Shown one piece after another: positions 10,858 to 22,248 of a stretch of 64,000 nucleotides of DNA; the stretch's first letter is position 1; each line of letters begins with the position of its first letter. Made by a program: the position numbers and the translations under genes. The notes beneath the pieces were generated by a model. The model searched no databases and was not told the origin of the DNA. It worked only from the letters and a program-made list of their open reading frames with translations. Origin of the DNA: Oegoconia quadripuncta (lineage: Eukaryota > Arthropoda > Insecta > Lepidoptera > Autostichidae); assembly GCA_949316235.1 (NCBI GenBank), contig OX438760.1:1552501-1616500 (forward strand). Reading direction: 5' to 3'.

Positions 10858-11082
10858 TCCGTGCGTCATTTGGAGGCTCCACTGAAAACCAGCGTTGTAG
10901 TGAACGGCTACAACCCATGCTGAGTTGGAGACCTTTTTGACTCCACCTTGCGACACCGACAATTAGATGACAAACACAATGTTATTTATTGCATGTGTCT
11001 CGACTGTGTAATATTTGTACCTGATTGTTTGTGTCATGAGATGGGTTTAAATGAATTTTTCTTTCTTTCTTTCTTTTTAATT
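10858..11082 (+). repeat. Repeat E, full 3' part
   Basis: From CATTTGGAGGCTCC through GACAATTAGATGACAAACAC to TTTCTTTCTTTCTTT. The reverse-oriented copy at 47700-48010 is interrupted by a MITE-2. Origin unknown; the simple tail suggests a LINE 3' end. Confidence 0.55.
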
Positions 11083-11539
11083 ACTCCAAGAAGATCCCTA
11101 GTCATTTACATTTAGGTTAAATCTTATTCCTTCTGCATCCTGTAACTATTGTGATTCGCTTTACTCTGATTTAGATCACATAACTTGGTTTGCCTTCATT
11201 TTAATTTGAAACGTTTGTATTTTATTAGCAGATGTCTCAATATCCTCAGTAGCCCATCATTACCACAATGTACAATAGATCTGCTTAAAAATCCTTCACT
11301 GTACACAGCATTATCAATTATTCAGTAGGAAAAACTTAGTTTCTAAATACATACCGTATTTGTATATAATTTATTGTAAATTGAATGGAAACGGTGCACT
11401 CTTTGCTGCATCCTTTCCTTTTATATTTTCACCCTATATTTTATTCAAATTAAATGTAATTTACTTTTAGAGCACAAGTCAAGGCACATTTTCTAGCGTC
11501 TTGACTGTTGCCATATTCGTGGTTCTGAGATTTGATATA
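11083..11539. other. No recognised feature
   Basis: AT-rich with no identifiable repeat. Confidence 0.4.
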
Positions 11540-11835
11540 TTTTTTTTTTTTATATGAGTGGGCGGCAAACGAGCATGCGGGTCACCTGATGGAAAGCAAT
11601 CACCGCCGCCCATGGACACCCGCAACACCAAAAGGGTCACAGATGCGTTGCCGGCCTTTGAGGAAGGTGTCCACCCCAGAATAAGTAGGGCAGCCTGAGC
11701 GATGAGGGATTCTCCAGCACTAATAGTGCTGGTACCCTCCTGGGGTACTAACTCTTTAAATACCGCTACCATTCTGGAGAGAGACTGGAAGGTGGGCCTC
11801 CGGCGCTCTCGCTCACCGGACGAAGCGCAGTGGCA
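11540..11835 (-). mobile_element. LINE 3' end (VHGRR family)
   Basis: The 3' end sits at the T-run at 11540-11552. Reading minus gives the frame end of a LINE ORF2 whose C-terminus in the better copy at 60703 is [18 protein letters not shown], then GGTGATTGCTTTCCATCAGG and poly(A). The upstream part (11675-11835) differs from the 60703 copy, so this is a divergent subfamily or a chimera. Confidence 0.65.
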
Positions 11836-13134
11836 AAATGCCACTACTTTGATAATTATGATACTAATGATAATTAGAGTATCCAATAATTTCTTTGTTT
11901 GGTGTCACATATTATTATATTGTATATGTAAATATAACAATTTATCACTATATGTTTATATCTATTGTTTTATATATTTTTCTAAGTCATTGGTGTACAA
12001 CCTACTTGCTTTTATCCCGTTCTACTTTTTTCTCAACCCAAAAGTTGTCTGGTCGAAATCGCTTAGGTAATAACGATATGACCGCCTGGCTGTACAATTT
12101 TTTTTTGAAGCTTTATTTTTGAAGTGCATTGTAGAATTTTTGTGCAAAAAAGTGTACTTGATTGATTGATTGTAATGGACCTATGGCTTCGACCAGTGTC
12201 CAATAATAATAATAAAAAAAAAACCTCCAAGAAGAAAGATGACACTGCTGTCACTTTAGTTGTTATAATCATCCCCAAAGGTTTTTAGAGAGCATGTGCT
12301 GATAAGACAACGAAAAATGATTAGAATCTGAACGAAGTGACAGGATAAAATTCTTAAAATCGTGCTTTTTGTATGCTATAATCAAAGAAAGATGCTCGCT
12401 TTTTTGTTGTCATTTCGTCACTAAAACTACTATCAGAGAATCTTGAAAAATTATTTAAAGTCTTTTGATCAAAATAAATTAAAAAAAAATTTAAAAAAAA
12501 ACCGTCTAAAAATGTGGACGTTGTTTCAAGCATTAAACTTTTAATATTTGCTTCACCCAAACGCTTATGTTTGGTATACCTCCGACCCCCCGATTTGGGA
12601 TAAAGGCAGTGAAGTTATGCATCCATGAGATATAAATATTAACTCTTTAATTAGTTTCCACGTGGATCTAAATCGTGATTGCTACTTGAATATAGATTCA
12701 GTCCCAACCATAAGTTATTTTATTCATCACAAATACTGTAAAACCAAATATTCAAATCATGTAAACCCTCCCTACAAAGGCCCTCCCTAAGGGCACGAGA
12801 TCGAAGGGCGGACATCCGGTCAAGTTGCCCTCAAACCGATACTATGAAGTATTTATTGAGTTGCGGCTGACCAAAAGTATTTTATTGTTGACTTACACCC
12901 TTTTACTATAACGCCCTTTGTGTCTCGAACTTTATCAACTTCGGGATTGAACCTTACGACTTTGGAGATGAAGTTTAGTTTTCTGTGTAAACAATACGGA
13001 ACGGTGTAGAAAGGTGTAATGTTTAGTATTAATTGGAGTTGGTTAATGTTTTTGTTCGTTTGTGAAATAAGACAAATTGATGCGTCTGATTATAGTATAG
13101 TACAGGTTTGTTTTATACTATTTCTGTGATATTT
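11836..13134. other. Mostly unassigned AT-rich DNA
   Basis: 12575-12622 is a repeat D fragment (CCGATTTGGGATAAAGGCAG). TGATTGATTGATTG near 12160 and A-runs at 12214, 12481 and 12493 are simple sequence. Overlapping open frames are not recognised. Confidence 0.4.
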
Positions 13135-13306
13135 CTGTATGTATTTAAACAAACTAAGTTGCTCTACTTGCTGTTACATCTAATTGTACATTAGCATACC
13201 CGATTAGGGTTATAATGGTGTCGATTCGGATGTACACCAATTAAACTGATTGCTTTCCATCAGGTGACACGCATGCTCGTTTGCCGCCCTCTCATATAAA
13301 AAAAAA
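13135..13306 (+). repeat. Chimeric element sharing the VHGRR-LINE 3' tail
   Basis: CAGGTGACACGCATGCTCGT and CCGCCCTCTCATAT then poly(A) equals the LINE tail seen at 11540 and 60703. The 130 bases before it (TAAGTTGCTCTACTTGCTG...) are unrelated to the LINE ORF. They recur at 16085-16275, so this is a separate family that uses the LINE tail. Confidence 0.65.
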
Positions 13307-13722
13307 ATTTTTATTTTTATTTTATATGAATTATGTACAACGGGTTTGTACCTACTTGACCTCAATCACACCTGATGATAAGTGAAGATGAGGTCGAAGG
13401 TCGAAGCGTATTGACCCGGAAACCCCAACACATTTGGGGACTGGCTATCTTATCTTTGACAACCGGAACGCAACAATGCTATTAACATTGCTGCTTGGCG
13501 GCAGATTTAGATAAGATGGTGGTAGCTAGCCAGGCGGACATTTAAAATGCCCTACCACCAACCAAACCGAGTACTCAAACTCAAACTCAAACTCAAATCA
13601 TTTATTGCATTCCTTATGTTTTGTTGTGATGACTTACTTAAACATGTACCCCGCTGGGGATCGAACCCGCGACCTCCGAATCGTAAACCCAATGTTGTTT
13701 ACATTGAGCCACGGAGGCGGCT
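13307..13722 (-). repeat. SINE-1 copy, near full length
   Basis: Minus strand: head CGCCTCCGTGGCTCAATG with B box GGTTCGATCCC. Next comes a 70-base linker carrying (TTTGAG)n that other copies lack, then the complete body to the T/A tail. It abuts, tail to tail, the preceding element. Confidence 0.85.
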
Positions 13723-13724
13723 AA

Positions 13725-13822
13725 AAACTAAACTAAAACCAGTTTTAGAGTAGTGCTGTCTCTTTCTCCCTGGAACAGTACGATGCGATGGTATCACTCC
13801 AAAACTGGTTTTAGTTTAGTTT
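13725..13822. repeat. 22-bp perfect inverted repeat around 54 bases
   Basis: 13725-13746 (AAACTAAACTAAAACCAGTT and two more bases) is exactly complementary to 13801-13822. The spacer includes GTGCTGTCTCTTTCTCC. The size and layout suit a very small MITE. A similar AAAACTGGTTTTGGTTT lies at 17780. Confidence 0.65.
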
Positions 13823-13867
13823 AGTTGGTATACATCCGAATCGACACGAATATATATATTTAGATAT

Positions 13868-14429
13868 TCTTTGGTGGGCAGTCCCTTAGTCGCCTTTGAC
13901 GACACCCACGGGAAGAGACGGGTAGGTCCTATTCATTTTAAAACCACACGGCTTCATCACTGCATTTTAAGGCTCTGTAATAGATACTTTGATGTTAGGT
14001 CTTTATACTGTATATTAGGACTTTGTACTATGGCTCTGACCTATTCAAATACACTTTGAGGAACTAAACACGTATGTCCAACGTCTTTATTTGCCAAAAA
14101 TAAGTGTTAAATAAATAAAAAAATATCACCGTTTGACAGAAATAGCCACTAGCCGATCGCGTCGACAGATGCGCCCCGTAACTGTCGGGACTGGGTTTGA
14201 TTCCCGACACCTGTTGTTTTGAAACTCTTCGATTACCGGCCATTAGCGCTTTTACTCGATACTTAATACTATTGAGTTTTAGCTGTTTGTCTGTTGGTAA
14301 GTAGTTTTCAAGGAAACGTAGAATTGTAACTTCTTGGTGTATTTGGTGTTAAGTAGGTGTACGTACATCAGGTTAGGTGGGTTATTTTGATTCGTGATGT
14401 TATAGATACATAATAGTCGAATCGCTTAG
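13868..14429. other. Repeat D scrap, then tRNA-like relic, otherwise unassigned
   Basis: 13871-13925 (CCCTTAGTCGCC...CCCACGGGAAGAGACGGG) is repeat D on minus. 14140-14215 contains GGGTTTGATTCCCGACACC, B-box-like, probably a fourth tRNA-headed SINE type. Confidence 0.4.
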
Positions 14430-15060
14430 AGCGACTGTTCGGTATGGTAACTACATACGGGTATAATCCCTCCCTATGCCTTGTAGTCCGAAGAAGAAAG
14501 CATTATTATAAAATATCAGACTATTTAGATGATAATCATCCCTGGACATAATCAGATCGTTCGTATGCCTTTATGTAAAATCAAAGCATGTTTTTAAAAG
14601 AGCAACCCTTCAAGTTTCTGGCGTGTTCTTCTCATGGGAAAATTGCATTTTAAACAAGCAGTCGCTTAAAAAATATAAAATATACTATTTTATTTGTACT
14701 CTGTGTACTTACAGAAAGAAGCATTTTTGATTTTGACTTTGATGGTGGAACAAGATTATGTATTTTCAACTACACTCACCGAAGTGCATCCTGTAAAGAC
14801 TGAGATGCAGGCGACCTTGCGACGGTGTTCGTGGCTCTGCAAGTTAGAGTCTTTTGGCACGTCCTTCCACAGAATTGAGTGCAGCCAGTTGGTATTTGGC
14901 TGAACAATCCCAAAGGTCTCCGTACTCCATCTCCATACTCCATGAACGAGCAGACCTTTGCTTGGTAAAGTACTAAAAGCTGTTTTGGCGTAAAATGTCC
15001 CCTGACCTTGAGGAGAATGCTAAGCTTATTTATCCAATGAAGGTGCCACTGTCCAGAATG
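14430..15060 (-). mobile_element. Jockey-like LINE 3' region, interrupted
   Basis: The minus-strand sequence matches 31440-31760 (TAGTCCGAAG..., GGTGGAA(T/C)AAGATTATG, GACGGTGTTCG(T/A)GGCTCTGC). A LINE-B copy sits inside at 14500-14740; in the 31 kb copy the two halves are joined. Reading frames are broken. Confidence 0.7.
14500..14740 (+). mobile_element. LINE-B 3' end nested in jockey-like LINE
   Basis: Begins in the codons for YYKISDYLDDNHPWT and runs through the 3' UTR (AAAAGAGCAACCC...TTATTTGTACTCTG) to the tail TTTTGATTTTGACTTT. Only the last few codons and the UTR inserted, as in a short 5'-truncated retrotransposition. Confidence 0.75.
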
Positions 15061-15084
15061 AACCCTCTTAAGTGATTTGTCCTA

Positions 15085-15290
15085 TGAAATAAATCTTTCC
15101 ACGGCGTGTAAACGTTTCAACGGCGATGGGCTCACCTCCTGTCACGTGTGCATTTCTGTATATTTCATAAGGTGAACCGTGGATGTTGTTTCTATCACTA
15201 AACTTCTAATGTTTGACACACCCAAACACTACCGTTTGGGATATCTCTGACCACCCCATTTGGGATAGAGGTCGTGACGTTATGTCTGTA
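15085..15290 (+). repeat. Repeat D, contiguous copy
   Basis: From ACGGCGTGTAAACGTTTC through CACCTCCTGTCACGTGTGC to GGTCGTGACGTTATGTC. Serves as the uninterrupted reference for the split copy at 6243. Confidence 0.6.
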
Positions 15291-15635
15291 ATCTTTTTGA
15301 CTAATAATTCTTGTATCTATTGCTTTGCTAGTATATGTTACGACCTAAACATATTTACATTTGCGACCAAAACATCTCACTGCCAGACCCCTAACCCATC
15401 GGAGCCGATAGCCCGGATGGCGGTGACCACAAATCGTACACCCGATTGTCAGCCATTGACGGCTAACTAAACGTTAGGTTAACCTTCGGTTCGTGTAACG
15501 AGCGGTTAAATTAACTGTCATATTGAACGGCTGCTATTGGGCATTTAGGGTCTTTAGTCATTTAGGAGACTTTCGTAATTCAATTTTGTGTATTTAAATC
15601 TAGGGGTCTACAATAGATACGCAATTGTTCTGACT
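15291..15635. other. No recognised feature
   Basis: Unassigned sequence, moderately GC-rich near 15390-15480. Confidence 0.35.
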
Positions 15636-15695
15636 GAGCTGTGGCTCAATATATGGTTTACAAAACGGTGGTCGCGGGTTCGATACCCAGGGGAC
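15636..15695 (+). repeat. SINE-1 head fragment
   Basis: GAGCTGTGGCTCAATAT and GTCGCGGGTTCGATACCC. No body follows. Confidence 0.6.
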
Positions 15696-15754
15696 ATTCA
15701 GGTTCAAAATTGCAGTCATAATCCAAGTGCGAATCGTTTAAAAATCGGTTTAAT

Positions 15755-16081
15755 CGCCTCCAACAACATAGGGTTTACGAATCGGAGGTCGCGGGTTCGA
15801 TCCCCAGCGGGGTACATGTTTAGTATTCGGTTTGGTTGGTGGTAGGATATTTTAAAATGTCCACCTGGCTAGCTTTCACCTTCTTATCTAAGCCTACCGT
15901 CAAACAGCAATAGTAATAACAGTGTTGTGTTTCGGTTGTCAGAGATAAGATAGCCAGTCCCCCAAGTAGGATGGGGTTTTCGGGTCAGTACGCTTCCACC
16001 TTTGGCCTCATGTTCACTTAACATCAGGTGTGATTGAGGTCAAGTACAAACCCGTTGTACATAAAATTAAAAAAAAAAAAA
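15755..16081 (+). repeat. SINE-1 copy, nearly complete
   Basis: Head truncated at its start (CGCCTCCAACAACATAGGG), intact B box GGTTCGATCCCC, full body, and an A-rich tail at 16065-16086. Confidence 0.85.
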
Positions 16082-16084
16082 AAA

Positions 16085-16275
16085 AAAGTTTTTTTTTTTA
16101 TATGAGAGGGCGGCAAACGAGCATGCGTGTCACCTGATGGAAAGCAATCAGTTTAATTGGTGTACATCCGAATCGACACCATTATAATTTATAACCCTAA
16201 TCGGGTATGCTAATGTACAATTAGATGTAACAGCAAGTAGAGTAACTTAGTTTGTTTATATTATTTAGTTATTTG
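16085..16275 (-). repeat. Chimeric element sharing the LINE 3' tail, second copy
   Basis: Reverse of 13135-13306, starting with a T11 run. Again it abuts a SINE-1 A-tail, tail to tail. Confidence 0.65.
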
Positions 16276-16431
16276 GTTTTATTTCATTCAATTACTAGTT
16301 TTCCGCCGCGTGGATAAAAACTTGGCTGTATGGGCTCAATTTAATTATATAAATACATACATACATACATAATGTCACGCCTGTTTCCCATTGGGGTAGG
16401 CAGAGACCACAGACAATTATATAAATAAATA
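16276..16431. repeat. Helitron-like scrap and repeat D' fragment
   Basis: TTACTAGTTTTCCGCCGCG at about 16292-16310 is the 3' end of the Helitron-like family on minus. 16360-16422 (TAATGTCACGCCTGTTTCCC...GCAGAGACCACAGAC) is a widespread lepidopteran repeat also seen at 24508 and 58250. Confidence 0.5.
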
Positions 16432-16703
16432 AATAATAATAAATAAATATCCTTAGACATACACACAGCGCCATCTAGTTCCACAGTAAGCAACTCTATG
16501 CTTGTGTTGTGGATACCAGATAGTTGATATAATATATAAATACATTTTTTTTGTAAATAAATACTTATTATAAATGAAAACATCCATAACTCGGGTACAC
16601 ATGTCCGTATTCATCACACAAACATATGCCCCTAGCGGGATTCGAACCCGCAACCTTCTGGTATAGTGGTCAGAGTTGCTAACCACTACACCAAACAGGT
16701 CGT
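16432..16703 (-). repeat. SINE-2 copy
   Basis: Complete from AAATAAATAT tail to the ACCTGTTTGGTGTAGTGG head. GCGCCATCTAG at 16468-16478. Confidence 0.85.
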
Positions 16704-19700
16704 ATATGTAGCTATAGATAATATATTCACTAATTGAAAAGTGCGCTCAGTAAGTAACGCATCGGAAAAATCTAATATAAAACCCAAATATTTTCAATGC
16801 CAAGAACCCACCAACGAATTTATTCAAAGTCAATAATAAAAATATGAAAATAAAAAAATAGAAAAATATGACCACTTTACAAAGAATCAATGGGGCGAGG
16901 GGTTCGGAATAGACGTATCTTTGTCGGTGAAACTCATCCGATTTCCGAACGAGCACCGATCGCGGATGCGGCGCCCCCTGTCGGATGTGCGCTCAGCGGG
17001 AAAATAGGCGGAAGTTTCGCACCGGGGAGAAAAATTCGCGAAAAAGAATCCCTCAGACAAATTTGCATTCCAAAGGGGCACTTTTGTATGCTCCTGCTCA
17101 CCGATCGGTTGTAAATTTGTCAGATTGTCAATTCACCGCAAACGCTCTTCACTTCGTCACTTTTGTTATGTTAATATTTGTTTCTTCAATACGATTTTAT
17201 TCTCTTTTCTATTACGACACTTACAACGTTTTCGCAGCGCGGCGTGAATTTATCCTTTATTTTTTATTCAATTCGGAAGACGACACTCGACCTTTTTAAA
17301 AATAAATGCGGATTCCAAATTCAAAATCGAGCCGAAGCGCGTAATTAGACAGGTGATTCGCTAATTCGAAAAAGGAATTCGTCTTAATTCCGCGGCGGGC
17401 CTATTCCGGCGATCGGGTCGGGAGCAGTGTGGGAACGTCACGTAGAATAATCGGCATTCGAACAAAAAGTGGGCAGTGTGTCTGATTGCGGATGTTTTAA
17501 AACCAACCTTTTAATATCGCCGATGTCCGTCTTGATTGACGTTTAATTTTCAACTCTTTATCTCTCGAATAAAGCCTTATTCTTAATAGTATTGCCGATA
17601 ATCGCTGGCAGATTTATAAATGGCAATCGCTGAAGTTTTATCGCAGATTAAAAAGTTATTTCACGTCATTTTTAAACAGGACGGGAGGTTTTTGTTTTGA
17701 AATGCCGTGGTATCGCAATGTTTGTACGTTGCACGTAGCACGCTTCGTAGTACCAATTACGGAGCGACAAATTAAAACAAAACTGGTTTTGGTTTCGTTT
17801 TCCTCTCGGATACTTTTAATAAAAGAGTATTACATGTTGTTACGTATGCGAAGTTTGAAAAGTCGAACAAACTGATTGTATGATTCGGCCGAGACAGCAA
17901 TCGATCAAGCAGCCCCACTTCCTTTTGCATCGCACACGCAGTGAGGTCAGGGCCGTCCGCGGCAGTTACTGCGCTCACGCTAGCATGCACGACGTAGGTA
18001 TGATTTATATATGAGGTGGAGAACAAGAAAAAAAATGGCGTAGATTTTAAACGAGCTGCCATTTAAAAGCGAAGTGTCATTATAAAGCAATTGGAAAAAG
18101 AAAATAGCGAACAGCGTTCGATTGAAAATCGAACGAGGTTCGGAATTCGAACGACATGTTCCCGAGCGCGCGTCGGCGAGTTCAAAGAGAGTGAAGCGCA
18201 ATTTTGACAATTAAAACGCTGCGCATCGCGCACATTGTCTTCTCAAGACCGCGTGTCCTTGGTAGGAATTTCAAATACAGAACGTTTTCTCTTTTTAAAA
18301 TTCGAAACCGGTTTGATTTGTGCCCGCTGATGGTTTTTATACACACTTGTTTATGTTGCGTTTAATTTTTAATTTCGTCGCACTACGGCCAGAACGTCCA
18401 CTGTAAATTTTTATAGCCGTGTTTTCATCAAAATTTAAAGATGATTGTGAAGAAAAAGGGTATTACCGTTTAGTTTAAAACTATCATAAAATTAGAGCTA
18501 TCGCTCGTAATATCGAATTTTAATGTTTAAATTTCGGTTCGATATGTGCCAAGTGGGGACGGTCCCCGTATAAGTCACGATTTTATTGATCATAAAATTT
18601 TAGGACCACATCGGTAGGTGACTCTATTTTGTTAAACGATCGATTTTAAGAGCCTCGTATTGAGGTTGATATGGGTTTACGACTTAAAAAAGATTCTAAT
18701 TAAAAGATATAATCTTGAGAAGTATCCGTATTATGAATCGGCGACATAGGTGATGCTATATCAAAATCCTAAACGCCGTTTAGATGTTTATAGCGTAATT
18801 AGTAATCAGAATTATATTTGATAATACTAAAGTTTATTGGAGGATGTAGGTAGTATTATAATCACAAATCACCAACGAATAGCAGCGCATTATAGTTGGT
18901 TTAAATGTGTGTGATTTTAAATATCTAAGATAGATTCTCTAGGTAGAGAAAATCATAATTTGAGGCTTTAATTAACTCAGTTACTAGGCTCTTAAACCAA
19001 GCTTATTATGGGAAGTAAGGCTCGTATTTAGTTGGTAAAATGTTGTCAAAACTTTTGCCTAACATCTACGTGGTAGGTAGTAATAGACACAGAATTATTG
19101 CTCTTGGCAACATCGTCTATGCAATGTAAGTCGGACATCTAAATCGAGTACAATTGACTAACGATTGATTATTCAATCAAAACAGATTGATCGGCTTTAT
19201 CTGATAATAGGCGAACAATTGGAGTAATAAGTCCACTGAAAGTCATTGACAAGATCACGATTCTCGTGCATGTTGCAAAATGAAATTTAAAGAACAAACT
19301 TGATACTTAATTTAGGAATAAAATGGTTTATTGCACTTTCCATTACGCTCTCAATATTTACCGATTTTTTTTAATTGAATTAAAAAAAAATTAAAAGCGT
19401 TCCATTTTCCAAATTCAGAATCAATAAGGGTGCGTTCATAAAAATTTTCGCGCGCGTAAATCGCTTAGGAGGGGCGCGATGGAACAAAGAGATCACTTAA
19501 GACTGAGACATCGAACGTGATCTGTGTTCGAAAAAATACCTTTAAGTACCTCTTTACCTGTGTCCGGAACCCTTCGGAGGGTGCGTTCGGGACCCGGCAG
19601 TATTCTTTTGAACTTGTAAACATCGGTTAAAAGATGTCAGGGAATCTTGCGGTTCTCAACTTCGATTGCCCCCTTGTTTTCACTTTACTTTGTTTCCTGA

Positions 19701-20208
19701 TTTCTTTCGGCGATTTCTTCGGTAATTGAGACAATGTTTTTCTGAAGACAAGTTTAGTCAACTAAGGATGCCACAAGAATGTTAAGTCGAGAGATTAATA
19801 AGAAATTAATTGTTGTTCAAAAAATTCAGGTGCGTTGACACTAAATGTCAAATTAAAATACTTTTTAATACCATAATTTCTCTGTTGTGAATTGGACGTA
19901 ACGTTTTAAAGTTTCTGTTGACTTGTTCCACTTGTTTTTCCATGCAAAATTATTGTACGAAAGGTCAAACAATTAGGGAATTTCTTTTGCATTTCTTTTT
20001 AAGGGCTTATATTTAATTTGGAAAATATAGGATTGTAGTATTAAGAACGTGCTAATACAATGGGTTTTATGAACATATTTCCTTTCTTATTTCATGTCCT
20101 TCTGTTTCAACTTTTTTTCTCTAACAAAAAATACGATAGGTTCAGAGGCGTATCCATGATAAGGTAACGTACGGTTATGTATGTCTTTCAGGTTTCACGT
20201 TAGTAATA
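16704..20208. other. Repeat-poor island I
   Basis: 3.5 kb without any SINE, LINE or MITE I recognise, in contrast to the dense mosaic to the left. 16880-17110 and 17390-17420 are CpG-richer. TTCGAA/AATTCG words recur in 17280-18300, and ATCGAT occurs at 17900 and 18639. Several 60-105 codon frames at 16887-17299 and 17772-18210 overlap on both strands and resemble no protein I know. Best reading: unique intronic DNA, possibly an enhancer region of cut. Confidence 0.5.
16971..16984 (+). promoter_or_regulatory. CTCF-like motif in unique DNA
   Basis: GCGCCCCCTGTCGG fits the insect CTCF consensus GCGCCMYCTRBYGG as I remember it at every position. It sits in the CpG-richer start of island I. Occupancy cannot be known from sequence. 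Confidence 0.4.
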
Positions 20209-20500
20209 TTAACAATAATAATAAATAAATATCCTTAGACTTACAAACAACGCCATCTAGTTCCACAGTAAGCTTAAGGCTTGTGTTATGGATACCAGAT
20301 GGTTGATATACTATATGTATACTAGATACATAAATAATTTTTTTTTTTGTAAATTACTACTTATTATAAATGCAAACATCCATAACTCGGGTACACATGT
20401 CCGTATTCATCACACAAACATATGCCCCTAGCGGGATTCGAACCCGCAGCCTTTTGGTCTAGTGGTTACAGTTGCTAACCACTGCACCAAGCAGGTCGTC
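20209..20500 (-). repeat. SINE-2 copy
   Basis: Complete, with ACGCCATCTAG (one change from the usual 3' motif) and a T9 run in the linker. Confidence 0.85.
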
Positions 20501-20583
20501 AAACAATCAATATTAGTATGGGTAAATTACTGCAACATGTTACATGTTGTCCTACTTATTTAGTACAGTCGCGGTCAAGAGTA

Positions 20584-20760
20584 CATGTACCAATCATTAT
20601 CATTTCAGCCGCAGGACGTCCACTACTGAACATAGGCCTCCCCCATATATTGTCAGAGTGGCTGGTTGGAATCGGCCTGCATCCAGCGACTTCCCCTGAC
20701 CGTCATCAGGACGTCCGTCCACTTAGTGAGTATACGTCCTACACTGCGCTTGCTGGTGGC
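20584..20760 (-). mobile_element. LINE 3' end with GAT tail
   Basis: Minus strand: TCGCTGGATGCAGGCCG, then GGGGAGGCCTATGTTCAG and GTGGACGTCCTGCGGCTG, then ATGATAATGAT. Same family as 41330 and 3312. Frames are broken. Confidence 0.65.
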
Positions 20761-20825
20761 TGTGTACTATCAATACAGACATAAATATACTGTGTTGAAG
20801 CTATTGGACATGTATCTATATAATA

Positions 20826-20892
20826 GATTTATCAGTTATTAATTAAATCATTCATTATGTAGCACGGATTGTGGTTTTATTTAGGTTCGTCG
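20826..20892 (-). repeat. Uninterrupted copy of the repeat hit by the composite unit
   Basis: The reverse complement reads GGGTCGACGAACCTAAATAA, then AACCACAATCCGTGC. That is exactly the sequence flanking the 3962-4892 insertion, with no insert: an internal empty-site reference. Confidence 0.7.
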
Positions 20893-21045
20893 ACCCTTTT
20901 TTTTTTGACGCGGGGAAACGCATGACGCGTACCTCTCGCCTGGGGGACGGCGAGACTGTTATGTGAGACCCACTAAAACCCCGCGGCGACCTTCTTCGGC
21001 AGTAGGGAGGACCTGGGAACGCTCCATACGCTATCTCAAGCTCCG
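20893..21045 (-). repeat. GC-rich block with oligo-T edge
   Basis: T10 at 20897, then a 55-60% GC block (GACGCGGGGAAACGCATG...). This looks like the poly(A) end of a minus-strand retroelement I cannot name. Confidence 0.4.
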
Positions 21046-21290
21046 TGCTAATTTATAAACCAATCTTGAGGTCCACTCAGCTGAGATCACTTCTCAAGTA
21101 TTCGCCTCAGCGGCGAATTAATGATAGTCTTGAGTTTCATTTATTAATGCGCGCACTTCTCAAGTGAGTACTGCTTGAGTATGCACGTGGTTTTCAGGTA
21201 TCAAGTTAGGTTTATTAATCAACACGTTTACTTGAGACTGGTGACAAGACTGTTCTCAATCTTGAGAATGGTTTATTAATACCGGCCATA
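21046..21290. repeat. MITE-2 related composite
   Basis: Contains several (C/G)TTGAG and TTTATTAATR words and ends AATGGTTTATTAATACCGGCC, the MITE-2 terminus. Internally it shows repeated inverted copies of CTCAAG/CTTGAG. Confidence 0.5.
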
Positions 21291-22002
21291 GTATCCTCGT
21301 GAGTTGTTTATTGAGCGACTACTATGTGGCCATTATTTACAAATTTTATCATGCAAGCGATTGGTAATCGATAACCTAAGACATTTTTTAAATTACAACG
21401 CTTTAACGAATACAGGCTACATGCTCAACAATTATCACTCATGATTGTACTTGCAGGGTGTACCAACTACTTTGAAACGTAATTGTTGTATGTTTACATA
21501 TTTGTTTATTTCTATAATGAACACAGGATGCTCCTGTACTCTAATGTGCTAAAACCTAAACATGCTTTGGAACTCTATAATTTTATTGGCCTCACCCTAT
21601 ACATGCTGTAGAAATAATAGGATATTGACAAGTTTTTGACGCCGGCGTCGATGTTAATAAATTTTACAAGCGTGTCTTCACCCTTCACATACAGGATGAT
21701 GTTTTATTTTCTTTTTAATATTTTCGTAATTAATGTTACCTGTGCACTTCTTCATAAACACCTGTAACTATAAATGATGCAAGTTTCGTATTGTTCATTT
21801 CCTAAAATATGATGTATTACTTATTCCATAAAAGCAATTTAGAATGTAATCTTGACTATTATCATAAGTATTATTGGCCCTAATCCGGTAACAATGTAAT
21901 TTAGTATTTTGTTATTAATTTAAATTAAACTTTGTAATACAAATACCTACACGTATTTAATTAAACACATAAAATGTATCTATAAATTACACTATAATAA
22001 AT
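21291..22002. other. No recognised feature
   Basis: AT-rich. ATCGAT at 21367. Confidence 0.4.
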
Positions 22003-22248
22003 AATATAATAATAATAATAAATATTTCGGATACTTACACCAATCATCTAGTCCCAAACTAAGCAAAGTTTATGCTATGGATACCAGATAACGGATAAAC
22101 ATACAAAAATATTTATATAATATAAACATCCCTGACTCGGGAATAATTGTTCATATTCATCACACAAACATTTACCCCTCGCGGGATTCGAACCCGCAAT
22201 CGTTGGTTTCGCTGACAGGGCCACTGTCCACTACACCAATCGGTCGTC
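22003..22248 (-). repeat. SINE-3 copy, complete
   Basis: Minus strand: GACGACCGATTGGTGTAGTGG (A box), GGTTCGAATCCC (B box), body to CATCTAGTCC's complement, and an ATT-rich tail. The best SINE-3 reference here. Confidence 0.8.

Noticed and set aside
11479..11886. 135-codon minus frame
   Set aside because: It is an out-of-frame reading of a LINE 3' end.
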